Shown here piece after piece: positions 56,673 to 64,000 of a DNA stretch of 64,000 bases. The DNA is from an uncultured Acidobacteriota bacterium (GTDB lineage Bacteria; Acidobacteriota; UBA6911; CAINFC01), in contig CAINFC010000052.1 of assembly GCA_903847975.1 (NCBI GenBank), positions 36,716 through 100,715 on the forward strand, read 5' to 3'. Made by a program: the position numbers and the translations under genes. A model generated the notes under the pieces. It was not told the DNA's origin. It did no database searches and was given only the letters and a program-made list of their open reading frames with translations. Positions within the stretch are counted from its first letter, which is position 1; the number at the start of each line of letters is the position of its first letter.

Positions 56673-58601
56673 TTATTTCTTTCCCCGATCCGCCCTTTTC
56701 TGCAGCTCGGTCACCGGGATGGTGATCATTCTCCCGATGGGCTTGCCGTTCCGGCAGGAAATGATCCTCATGACCGAGGCGTCCTTGGGAACCGGAATGG
56801 AGGCGGTGTACTCCGGGTAAAACGGGTCCGGAAAAGAGTAGTCGAAACTGTAGTGCAGGGTCAGACCGTCGACTTCATTTTCCATGTCTACCAGGAGCTG
56901 ACCGCTGGCGTCCCGGGAGGCGCGGATCGTCGGGTCGTACAGGCTGGGAGCATACTTGATCCGCGCGGCATCGTTGCGCTCGAAGTGCTTTTCCACCCGG
57001 CGTACGAAATCGCCCCAGTTGCGGCTCTCCTTCGGAGACCAGACGCATTCGGCCACGGCGAAAGCGCGGGGCCACACCATATACTGCAGGTGGCGCATGT
57101 TGTACACCTGCTCCGTCCACAGGTTGGCCTGTCCGCCCTTGATCCATTTGGGATCGACACCCTCGGGAACAGGGTCGAACTCGTAGGATTTTTTCAGGCG
57201 CAAGGTGGCGTAAACCGGAGGTTCGATGGCGGAGTCGCTCTGCATGTAGTCTAGGTAGACGTAGGTGGTGGGACTCATGACCACCTCGTGACCCATGCGG
57301 GCGGCCTCGATCCCGCCTTTGACTCCCCGCCAGCTCATGACGGCGGCGTTGGGGGCCAGGCCGCCCTCCAGGATTTCATCCCAGCCGATCAGTTTTTTTC
57401 CTTTCGACTCGATGATTTTTTCCACCCGCTTCACGAAATAGCTCTGCACCTCGTTCAGGTCCTTCAGCTTTTCCTTTTGCATCAGCTCGCGGATGGCGGG
57501 GCTTGTCTCCCAGAAATTCCGGGCGGTCTCGTCGCCTCCCATGTGAATGTAAGGGAAGGGGAAAAGCTGGGCGACCTCCGTGAAGACCTTGTCCAGAAAC
57601 GGGTAAACCTTGTCGTTGGCCGGGCAGAGGGTGTTGTCCACCAATCCGTAGAAATGCCCGCTTTCGGGCCAGACCATGATCTCTTCGCCGGACCGGACCC
57701 GGTATTTCTCCGCGCCCGGGGTGCAGGAGAGTTCCGGGTAGGAGGCGATGGCCGCCAGGCTGTGGCCGGGTGTCTCGATTTCCGGCAGAATGTCCACATA
57801 TCGTTCCCTGGCATACTGCACTAATTCCCGGATATCCTGGTGGGTGAAAAATCCGCCGTAGTTTCTGGGTTCGTCCGGAGCGGGAGGCGAAAAATAACCG
57901 AAGCGGCCCACCTTTTTTACATTCCAGGCCCCTACTTCCGTGAGCCGCGGCAGGGCTTTGATCTCCAGCCGCCACCCTTCGTCGTCGGTCAGGTGCAGGT
58001 GCAGCAGGTTGTATTTGTATTTCACCATTTCGTCGATGAATTGCTTGACCTGCTCCTTGGTGAAGAAGTGACGGACGACATCGAACATCAGGCCCCGCCA
58101 GGCGAAGCGGGGATAGTCGGTAATCCGCACCGCGGGGATGGTCCAGGATCTCTGCAGAACTTTGTCTTTGGACTCGATGGCCGGGGGAAAAAGCTGCCGA
58201 AGAGTCTGAACTCCGTAAAAAAGCCCTGCCGGCCGGTTGGCCGAAATGGTGACCCTCTTTTTCCCGACCGCAAGACGATATCCTTCCTGTCCCAGGAGTT
58301 TGTCTTCCTGCGGAAGCAGCAGAAGCTGAATGGTGCCTCCGGATCCGGAGCCGCCCGCTTTAGGGCTGACGCTGTAGCCGGTTGCCGTGGACAGATGGCT
58401 GCAAAGCATGGAAGCAATGCCGGCGATTTCCGGCTGGTCTCCGCCGTAGAGCACCACCGACTTTGCGGGCAGAGTGAAGGAGCCGGCCTCTTTTTCGACG
58501 CTGACCGGCTGGGGAATCAGGGCGATCCCGTCCGCGGCCGCCTGGCCAAAGGCGGCCAGAGAAAAAAACAGGCAAAGAAGGAATGGCAGGGTTTTTTTCA
58601 T
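56673..58601 (-). CDS. Glycoside hydrolase family 20 beta-N-acetylhexosaminidase
   Basis: The 642-residue exported enzyme releases terminal GlcNAc or GalNAc from glycans or chitin oligomers by substrate-assisted catalysis. A signal peptide (TLPFLLCLFFSLAAFGQAAA) precedes the GH20b domain (ALIPQPVSVEKEAGSFTLPA). The catalytic barrel shows WRGLMFDVVRHFFTKEQVKQ, LHLHLTDDEGWRLEI, the catalytic pair Asp357-Glu358 in HMGGDE, and GWDEILEGGLAPNAAVMSWRG. The C-terminal stretch is a chitobiase-C-like segment. It lies 7 bases after the small membrane-protein gene and 53 bases before the regulator, all on the minus strand. Confidence 0.94.
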   Translation of the reverse strand: MKKTLPFLLCLFFSLAAFGQAAADGIALIPQPVSVEKEAGSFTLPAKSVVLYGGDQPEIAGIASMLCSHLSTATGYSVSPKAGGSGSGGTIQLLLLPQEDKLLGQEGYRLAVGKKRVTISANRPAGLFYGVQTLRQLFPPAIESKDKVLQRSWTIPAVRITDYPRFAWRGLMFDVVRHFFTKEQVKQFIDEMVKYKYNLLHLHLTDDEGWRLEIKALPRLTEVGAWNVKKVGRFGYFSPPAPDEPRNYGGFFTHQDIRELVQYARERYVDILPEIETPGHSLAAIASYPELSCTPGAEKYRVRSGEEIMVWPESGHFYGLVDNTLCPANDKVYPFLDKVFTEVAQLFPFPYIHMGGDETARNFWETSPAIRELMQKEKLKDLNEVQSYFVKRVEKIIESKGKKLIGWDEILEGGLAPNAAVMSWRGVKGGIEAARMGHEVVMSPTTYVYLDYMQSDSAIEPPVYATLRLKKSYEFDPVPEGVDPKWIKGGQANLWTEQVYNMRHLQYMVWPRAFAVAECVWSPKESRNWGDFVRRVEKHFERNDAARIKYAPSLYDPTIRASRDASGQLLVDMENEVDGLTLHYSFDYSFPDPFYPEYTASIPVPKDASVMRIISCRNGKPIGRMITIPVTELQKRADRGKK

Positions 58602-58608
58602 AATTTGG

Positions 58609-59013
58609 TCAGAGCGGCCCTTTCAACCGCATAACGATCCATGGAATGAAAAGCAGGGCCAACAGGCCGAAAATCAGCCAGTTTCCTTTTGCCGGATGGA
58701 AATCATTCCAGACGGCATCCCATCTCGATCGCATGACCAGCCGGGCAATGGTGATATCGAAGCCGGCCATGAAGAGGGACAAAGTCAGGCCGAGCAGAAG
58801 CAGCGTGCCCTGGTCATGAATGCCCAATCCCGGCACGTAAAAGTAACAGAGGATAAAGGCCAGCAGCGTGCCGCTGAAGAGGCTGAGCTGCCGGGCCTTT
58901 CGGTTTCCCAGGCGGGGTACGATAAAGACGGTGCGGGCAATCCCGTGCAGAGTCTCGGCAGCCGCCAGAAGCAGGCAGAGACAAACCACCCGGATGACCA
59001 GAACGAAGATCAT
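58609..59013 (-). CDS. Small membrane protein of unknown function
   Basis: The 134-residue protein has four predicted membrane helices (about residues 3-20, 42-60, 67-92 and 111-128) and a short basic C-terminus. I do not recognise the family. The position between DUF1080 (41 bases upstream) and GH20 (7 bases downstream) makes cotranscription very likely and suggests a role in the same glycan-use system. The small amphipathic loop SRWDAVWNDFHPAKGN is the only non-membrane part of note. Confidence 0.65.
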   Translation of the reverse strand: MIFVLVIRVVCLCLLLAAAETLHGIARTVFIVPRLGNRKARQLSLFSGTLLAFILCYFYVPGLGIHDQGTLLLLGLTLSLFMAGFDITIARLVMRSRWDAVWNDFHPAKGNWLIFGLLALLFIPWIVMRLKGPL

Positions 59014-59054
59014 GCGCTACCCCTCGGTTTCTGGCGGTAATATCCGCCGGGATG

Positions 59055-59690
59055 TCAGCGGATACTCAGGTCGCGGACAAAAATGTCCTTGAAACGCATT
59101 TTGCCCAGGCCGCCGGAATGAAGCTGAAGGGCGATGCTGCCGTCCTTGGATTTGGGAGTGGGGTTGGTAAAGTCCAGGACCTGGATTCCGTTCAGATGAA
59201 CGATGGTACGGTTGCCGTGCACCTGGATCAGCATATCGTTCCAGTCGAAGGGCCGGATGACGGTCTCGAATTCCGCGGCGGGCCACACCATCCATCCGCG
59301 GTTGTCGCCGTACAGCCCGCCGGTGTGGTGATTCAGGACGCGGTCGATCTCCACCTGGTAGCCGTCGGAGACATCCACCGTACCGGGTTTGAAACGCGTG
59401 CGCAGATAGACTCCGCTGTTGCCGTCGGCTTCGCATTTGAACCGCAGGCTCAAATCGAAATCCTGATAGTCCTTTTCGGTGATCAGGTAGCCGTATTTTT
59501 CGGTAATGCCCTCGCCGTAAATGGCGCCGTCTTCCACCACCCACTTTTCATTGCCGATTTTCACCCAGCCGGTCAGATCCTTGCCGTTGAAAAGCGAAAC
59601 CCAGTCTCCGCGGGCCGGCGGTTTCTGCTGCGCCATAGCCAGGCTGCCGAAGAGGACGCATGCCAGAACCACGATCGAAAAATGTCTCAT
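59055..59690 (-). CDS. DUF1080 (3-keto-disaccharide hydrolase-type) secreted protein
   Basis: The 211-residue protein has a signal peptide (FSIVVLACVLFGSLAMAQ) and a single concanavalin-like beta-sandwich domain, with WVSLFNGKDLTGWVKIGNEKW at its start, YQDFDLSLRFKCEADGNSGVYLRT and the C-terminal GSIALQLHSGGLGKMRFKDIFV. DUF1080 members studied so far hydrolyse 3-keto sugars made by sugar oxidases, so an oxidoreductase partner is expected. GGGAGGA precedes the ATG. It is the first gene of the minus-strand unit that continues through GH20. Substrate not shown. Confidence 0.88.
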   Translation of the reverse strand: MRHFSIVVLACVLFGSLAMAQQKPPARGDWVSLFNGKDLTGWVKIGNEKWVVEDGAIYGEGITEKYGYLITEKDYQDFDLSLRFKCEADGNSGVYLRTRFKPGTVDVSDGYQVEIDRVLNHHTGGLYGDNRGWMVWPAAEFETVIRPFDWNDMLIQVHGNRTIVHLNGIQVLDFTNPTPKSKDGSIALQLHSGGLGKMRFKDIFVRDLSIR

Positions 59691-59918
59691 AAAATCCTCC
59701 CTAAGAAAAATATGTGGCTGATTTGAGCTTGCCCGTAATCCTTTCGGGTGAATGGAAACACTCCTGATGGGCTCTTGTCAACCCCGCGAAGCGATCTTTT
59801 CCTCTCGTGGGGCCGGTGGTCCGCCAATATGCGTGCAGGTATAATAGAAAATGCAGACAGGAAACGAACCCGGTCAACGGCCCCTGCTCCCGAACAGATT
59901 CACACATGAGGAAAGAAA

Positions 59919-61910
59919 ATGAATCTTAAACCGAACCGCTCCGGACCCAAGCCCTTTCCCGCCGCCTGGGTCCTGGGACTTGGGATCAGCCTGTTTTTTG
60001 GGGTGATGTTCGCCGCCCAGGGTGGTGAGGGCTATTCTTCTGCTCCGCTTCTGTCGTCGAAGAGTCCGCTGGGCGGCGTGCTCGAATCGATCGCGGACTG
60101 GGCAGCCTCGGATGTTTTTGTCGATCTGATGCGTCAGGCGCGGGGTTACAACAACAACGGAACCGTACCGGTGGATGAAAATGGCTGGCCCCTCGAGGAT
60201 TGCGAGATCATTTTTCTTGCCGGGCGCCTGAATTCGGCTTCTATTTATAACGGAACCTATCGTCTGTCCTATAGCGGCCATGCCCAGGTGCAGCTGAGTG
60301 CCGTTCGGGGGAGCATTACCGGACTGCGCTACGATCCGGCGGCCGACCGGACCACGGCGGAAGTCAATATCCAGGCCTTGCCCTCGGACGGCGGCTGGTA
60401 CCTGATCCTTCGCTTTTCCCAGACCGCCGGACGGCTGAAAAACATCCGGCTGATCCGCCCCGGCTACGATGCCGATTACCCGCCGGTATTTACCCGGGAG
60501 TTCCTCCAGCACCTTTCCCGCTTTCCGGTTCTGCGCTTTATGGAGTGGTCCCAGACCAACCGCAATCCGCCTGGAAACTGGGACCGGCGGTCCAAACCAG
60601 ACGATGCCCGGCAAACGGAAAAAGGGGTGGCCTGGGAGTACATGATCCAGCTGGCCAACGAGTTGAAGAAGGACATATGGATCAATATCCCGCACACTGC
60701 GGACGACAATTATGTGACCCGCCTTGCCCGGTTGCTGCGCACCACTCTTTTGCCGGGCCTCAAGGTGTATGTCGAATTCAGCAACGAAGTCTGGAACGGG
60801 ATCTTCAGCCAGAACGAATGGAACCGGCAGCGGGCGGCGGAGGATGCCGCGAGCGGCAACCGGCAGCTGGATTTCGACGGGACCGACAATATTTACTATC
60901 TCGGCTGGAGAAGAACGGCCGATCTGACCCGGCAGGTCAGCGAACTCTTCCGAAGAGAGTGGGGGGAAGAGCGCTGGAAAATTCTGGGCCGGCCGGTGCT
61001 GGCGGGCCAGATCGCCAATCCGGAGGTTCTGCGCCAGGGGCTTCTTTACCTGCAGTCGGTGCATGGGCCTCCGGCGCGCTACCTTTCCGCGTTGGCGGGG
61101 GCTCCCTATTTCCATCTGGGGGATGCCGATCTGCGGGAGGACCTGAGTCCCGAAGAAGTGCTGGACGTCCTGGAGGATTCGGCCCGGGAGATGCCTGTGT
61201 GGGCCCGGCTGGAGGAGAATGCCGCCCTGGCCCGATGGTACGGCTTGGACTGGGTGGCTTATGAGGGAGGCCCGGACACCATGGGGCCCCACAACGTCGC
61301 TGCTAAAAAAAGCGCCTCGCTTCATCCGCGCATGCAGACGATTTGCGAAGACTTTTTAAGGCTGTGGGAGGGGTTCGGCGGAGGGTTGTTTGTCTGGTAT
61401 CTGGCCGGGGCCACGAGCTACGATACCGCTTACGGAACATGGGGACTGACCAACGACATGACGGTTCAGGATACTCCCAAAATCAGGGCGCTAGATTCTT
61501 ATGCCGCAACCGATCCGGGCCCACTGAAGGCGGGGTTCCCGGTGCCCGGGCGCCTGGACGCGCGACGGTTCGTTGGCCACCCGGCGGACTGGGCCGTGCG
61601 GGACCCTTACCTGCGTTATCAAGGCAACGGGTCCTGGCAGGATTACCTGCTGCAATGCCCGAAATCCGCTTTTTACCGGATCTCCCTGGATGCATCCTCC
61701 AGGCAAGAGGCCGCCGTCGTCCGGTTGATGGCCAACAGCGAAGAGCTGACTAACGTGACAGTGCCGGCGTCCGACCCGAACGAGTTCCGCCGGGAGAGCC
61801 CTTCTTCCGCCTTCTTTCTCCCTCGGGGCCTGAATGTCCTTCGGCTTTTTTTTGTGGATGCCGCAAGCCTTTGCATCCGGGAAATTGTTGTGGAGATTGC
61901 CTCGAAATGA
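59919..61910 (+). CDS. Secreted TIM-barrel glycosidase-like protein of uncertain family
   Basis: The 663-residue protein has an N-terminal signal or anchor (FPAAWVLGLGISLFFGVMFAAQ). After a beta-rich N-terminal region (about residues 60-190), the middle looks like a (beta/alpha)8 clan-A-type barrel. It contains LRFMEWSQTNRNPPGNW, KKDIWINIPHTADDNYV and VYVEFSNEVWNG, where Asn-Glu resembles the acid/base motif of retaining glycosidases, and a later Glu in DWVAYEGGPD that could be the nucleophile. The C-terminal about 120 residues form a carbohydrate-binding-like sandwich. I cannot name a GH family. GAGGAAAG precedes the ATG and a TATAAT lies at 59840-59845. Confidence 0.75.
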   Translation: MNLKPNRSGPKPFPAAWVLGLGISLFFGVMFAAQGGEGYSSAPLLSSKSPLGGVLESIADWAASDVFVDLMRQARGYNNNGTVPVDENGWPLEDCEIIFLAGRLNSASIYNGTYRLSYSGHAQVQLSAVRGSITGLRYDPAADRTTAEVNIQALPSDGGWYLILRFSQTAGRLKNIRLIRPGYDADYPPVFTREFLQHLSRFPVLRFMEWSQTNRNPPGNWDRRSKPDDARQTEKGVAWEYMIQLANELKKDIWINIPHTADDNYVTRLARLLRTTLLPGLKVYVEFSNEVWNGIFSQNEWNRQRAAEDAASGNRQLDFDGTDNIYYLGWRRTADLTRQVSELFRREWGEERWKILGRPVLAGQIANPEVLRQGLLYLQSVHGPPARYLSALAGAPYFHLGDADLREDLSPEEVLDVLEDSAREMPVWARLEENAALARWYGLDWVAYEGGPDTMGPHNVAAKKSASLHPRMQTICEDFLRLWEGFGGGLFVWYLAGATSYDTAYGTWGLTNDMTVQDTPKIRALDSYAATDPGPLKAGFPVPGRLDARRFVGHPADWAVRDPYLRYQGNGSWQDYLLQCPKSAFYRISLDASSRQEAAVVRLMANSEELTNVTVPASDPNEFRRESPSSAFFLPRGLNVLRLFFVDAASLCIREIVVEIASK

Positions 61911-61920
61911 GCCCTGGACT

Positions 61921-63222
61921 TCAGAGGGCGGGCTTCGGACCCCCGGAAGCCAGGCAGGCGGAAGCCAGCTCGGCCCGGGTCCGGTGGCATTGCGCCAGGG
62001 TGTGGTGACGGGCGAGGTCCAGGCCGCGAACCGCGAAACCCGACAGAATCCCTCTGTCCTGGTGCACGCGATGAAAGGCGGCAGCCAGGGCACCGATGTC
62101 CCCTGGCGGGACCAGGAGCCCGGCCTGGTTGTCTTCGATCAGCCGGTCGGTTCCGGGATTCCGATACATGATCAGCGGCAGGCCGCGGCTCATGCCCAGA
62201 AACACGTTGCGGCTGATTTCGGCGGTAAGGTTGGTAATGACCATGGCGTCGGCTTCCGCCCATCGGGCAAAGAGCTGGTCTCCATAAGGAATCTGGCCGA
62301 GGAAGACAACCCGGTCGGAAAGTCCCAGGTCGACGGCGAGGCGCTGGAAGTCCCCGACCTCTTCTCCTTCTCCGATCACCGTCAGGAAAAAATCGGTGCC
62401 GCGCGAACGGGCCACGGCCATGGCCCGAAGCACATGATCGGTAGCTTTGATGGCGATCTGCCGTCCGGCAACCACCAGGCGAAGCGGATGGGCGGCATCC
62501 AGGAGCTGCTGTCGCCGGCGCTCCAGCTCGGCCTCATCCACCAGGACGGCTTCGGTTACGAAAGTCCGAGGCAGAAGATAGCTGCGGTTGTTCCACACGG
62601 CGGCGAAGCGCCGGGCAACCGCATCGTTATGCACGTAAACCAGATCTGCGGTTTCGAACACCCGGTGGCAGAATGCCTTGAACTGCTTCAGGGCCACGGC
62701 CATGGCCCACCGCTTCATGGAATTCCGGGTTTGACTCACTCCCATCTCCAGCCGGGGGAAGGGATCGGCTCCGTCGAAAACCCATATACGCCGGGCACCG
62801 GCGCGCCCGGCCAGGGGCCATACCACTTGGCCCAGGGAGATGGGGTGTCCGCCATAATCGGCTTGAACGATCGCTGCGCCACGCAGGGCGCCGCGCAGTT
62901 CGGATATCAGCCGGGGAAGGGAGGCGGCAAACCGCCGAAAACTGAGATAGGGAGTCAGCGGAAAATAGGCCAAATCCTCTGCGGCCGGCTCGAGAGGCGC
63001 CAGGTTGAAACTGCCGCTGTCCTTGACTTTCAGGTCGACGTAAAGCGGTGCGGCCACGGCCAGGCGGCCTCCAACCTGCCGGATGGCTTTGTTCTGCTCG
63101 AGAAGGTCCTGCCGCCACATGTCGCCTACCAGAAAGCGGTCCGGCCGCTCCGGACATCGGCCGAAAGGTACGTGGGTGACAACCAGGTAGGAGAAAGGCC
63201 TCTTGGTACCGCGAACATCCAT
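61921..63222 (-). CDS. Glycosyltransferase, family 4-like (GT-B fold)
   Basis: The 433-residue cytoplasmic enzyme has a GT-B layout. The N-terminal half begins FSYLVVTHVPFGRCP. The C-terminal half has LRLVVAGRQIAIKATDHVL, TDFFLTVIGEGEEVGDFQRL, DRVVFLGQIPYGDQL and the donor-binding ISRNVFLGMSRGLPLIMYRN, where the usual E-x7-E pattern is incomplete. The acceptor is unknown; exopolysaccharide or lipid glycosylation is possible. Transcription starts very close to the ATG and no Shine-Dalgarno is seen. It is convergent with the 59919 gene, 10 bases apart. Confidence 0.85.
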   Translation of the reverse strand: MDVRGTKRPFSYLVVTHVPFGRCPERPDRFLVGDMWRQDLLEQNKAIRQVGGRLAVAAPLYVDLKVKDSGSFNLAPLEPAAEDLAYFPLTPYLSFRRFAASLPRLISELRGALRGAAIVQADYGGHPISLGQVVWPLAGRAGARRIWVFDGADPFPRLEMGVSQTRNSMKRWAMAVALKQFKAFCHRVFETADLVYVHNDAVARRFAAVWNNRSYLLPRTFVTEAVLVDEAELERRRQQLLDAAHPLRLVVAGRQIAIKATDHVLRAMAVARSRGTDFFLTVIGEGEEVGDFQRLAVDLGLSDRVVFLGQIPYGDQLFARWAEADAMVITNLTAEISRNVFLGMSRGLPLIMYRNPGTDRLIEDNQAGLLVPPGDIGALAAAFHRVHQDRGILSGFAVRGLDLARHHTLAQCHRTRAELASACLASGGPKPAL

Positions 63223-63236
63223 GGTATAAAATAGAC

Positions 63237-63265
63237 ATACTACTGCAGGCGGTACGGATCGTCAA
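63237..63265 (-). promoter_or_regulatory. Promoter of the glycosyltransferase gene
   Basis: On the minus strand: TTGACG (63265-63260), a 17-base spacer and TAGTAT (63242-63237). The start codon begins 14 bases after the -10, leaving a leader of about 8 bases without a ribosome binding site. Confidence 0.6.
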
Positions 63266-63340
63266 TCGTGAGAACCGTATCCGCCTGCGGGGCTGCGGAC
63301 GAAATCAGCCCGAGGGGCAGAAAGGTTAGGAGGTCTTCTT

Positions 63341-64000
63341 GTGTTGTCGATGAACGAGGATCTGTTTCTCCGTGACAAAGAATTCTGGTGCCGGACGATT
63401 TTAGACCACGTCCGCCAGTCTCTGGTCATGCCTGTGGAGCAGGCCTCTCCCCGGGATCTGTTCCGCGCTGTTTCTCTGGCTGTCCGCGACCGGCTGGCGG
63501 CGAGGCTTCTGGAGACCGAAGGCCGCTACCGCCGAATCGGGGCCAAGCGGCTGTACTATCTTTCCATCGAATTTCTCATGGGCCGTTCGCTCAGCAACAA
63601 TCTGGCCAATCTGTGCCTGCAGGATTCCATACGGGAGGCCCTGCAGGACCTGCGACGCGAGCTGGGCGAGGTCGAGGGATGCGAGGGGGATGCCGGCCTG
63701 GGGAACGGCGGCCTGGGGCGGCTGGCGGCCTGCTTTCTCGACTCGCTGGCCACGCTCGACTACCCGGGATTCGGCTACGGGATCAACTATGAATACGGGT
63801 TGTTCAAGCAGGAGATCCGCAACGGCGAGCAGGTGGAAATGGCCGATAACTGGCGGACTTACACCACCCCCTGGCTGATCGAACGACCGCAGGATGCCGT
63901 CCTGGTGCCGCTTTACGGCCGCATCGAGCATGCCGCCGACCGCAGCGGAGGCTACAATCCGATGTGGCTGGACTGGAAGGTGGTCATCGGCGTGCCCCAC
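63341..64000 (+). CDS. glgP: Glycogen (alpha-glucan) phosphorylase, N-terminal part
   Basis: The gene runs past the window; 220 residues are visible. The phosphorylase family phosphorolyses alpha-1,4 glucans to glucose 1-phosphate using PLP. Seen are YYLSIEFLMGRSLSNNL, DAGLGNGGLGRLAACFLDSL, FGYGINYEYGLFKQEI and WRTYTTPWLIERP, all diagnostic. I chose GTG 63341 because AGGAGG (63328-63333) sits 7 bases upstream; ATG 63350 is the alternative and would be too far from it. It is the only glycogen gene in the window. Confidence 0.95.
   Translation, partial: MLSMNEDLFLRDKEFWCRTILDHVRQSLVMPVEQASPRDLFRAVSLAVRDRLAARLLETEGRYRRIGAKRLYYLSIEFLMGRSLSNNLANLCLQDSIREALQDLRRELGEVEGCEGDAGLGNGGLGRLAACFLDSLATLDYPGFGYGINYEYGLFKQEIRNGEQVEMADNWRTYTTPWLIERPQDAVLVPLYGRIEHAADRSGGYNPMWLDWKVVIGVPH

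Overview
The window is bacterial, moderately GC-rich and gene-dense. Gene content best fits an Acidobacteriota-like anaerobe or facultative anaerobe; this is inference. Pointers are an Oar-type TonB-dependent receptor with an N-terminal carboxypeptidase-regulatory fold, DUF1080 and Gfo/Idh proteins, an ACE-like M2 peptidase, GH92 and GH20 enzymes, futalosine-pathway menaquinone synthesis (MqnD) and a ferredoxin-dependent 2-oxoacid oxidoreductase. I see no rRNA, tRNA, CRISPR array, transposase or phage gene.

Positions 1-4090 hold the end of a sodium/solute symporter overlapping a DAHP synthase gene, a small secreted coiled-coil protein, an Smr-domain protein and an MFS transporter. Positions 4090-15564 are an origin-type housekeeping block: rpmH-rnpA-yidD-yidC-jag, a Nudix hydrolase and mqnD, then mnmE-mnmG-rsmG-parA-parB-bactofilin-xer. 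Two parS sites lie between rsmG and parA; one contains the rsmG stop codon and the other sits inside a likely parA promoter. dnaA and dnaN are absent.

Positions 15578-32511 hold a secreted M28 peptidase and then a central-carbon block. It contains a four-subunit 2-oxoacid:ferredoxin oxidoreductase operon (with an unknown cysteine-rich protein at its end), sucC-sucD-acnA, a convergent citrate synthase behind a two-way terminator, and a malic enzyme with a long structured leader. Together these give malate to pyruvate, citrate to isocitrate, and 2-oxoacid to acyl-CoA to acid steps of an anaerobic-style TCA cycle. A TPR protein, a Tat-exported Gfo/Idh oxidoreductase and a CBS protein lie between.

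Positions 32512-42407 hold an unusual three-domain protein (small-molecule kinase, M23 peptidase, class III aminotransferase) downstream of an M2 peptidase lipoprotein, an AAA ATPase, and a paired nitrilase-family enzyme and FAD oxidoreductase. Positions 42560-59690 look like a glycan-foraging region: GH92 alpha-mannosidase, a GAF/sigma-54-type activator, then on the minus strand DUF1080, a small membrane protein, GH20 hexosaminidase, an FCD-AraC hybrid regulator, and a TonB receptor - beta-propeller - NAL/DapA-type aldolase - sodium symporter operon. The window ends with a putative glycosidase-like secreted protein, a glycosyltransferase and the start of glycogen phosphorylase.

The least expected non-coding signal is a dispersed palindromic element of about 72 bp, found in opposite orientations in two convergent intergenic gaps (32709-32779 and 47734-47806). 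One copy is also bracketed by an imperfect direct repeat of about 44 bp. Other non-coding signals are promoters placed so close to start codons that leaderless transcripts are likely, and a candidate AraC-type operator upstream of the TonB receptor operon.
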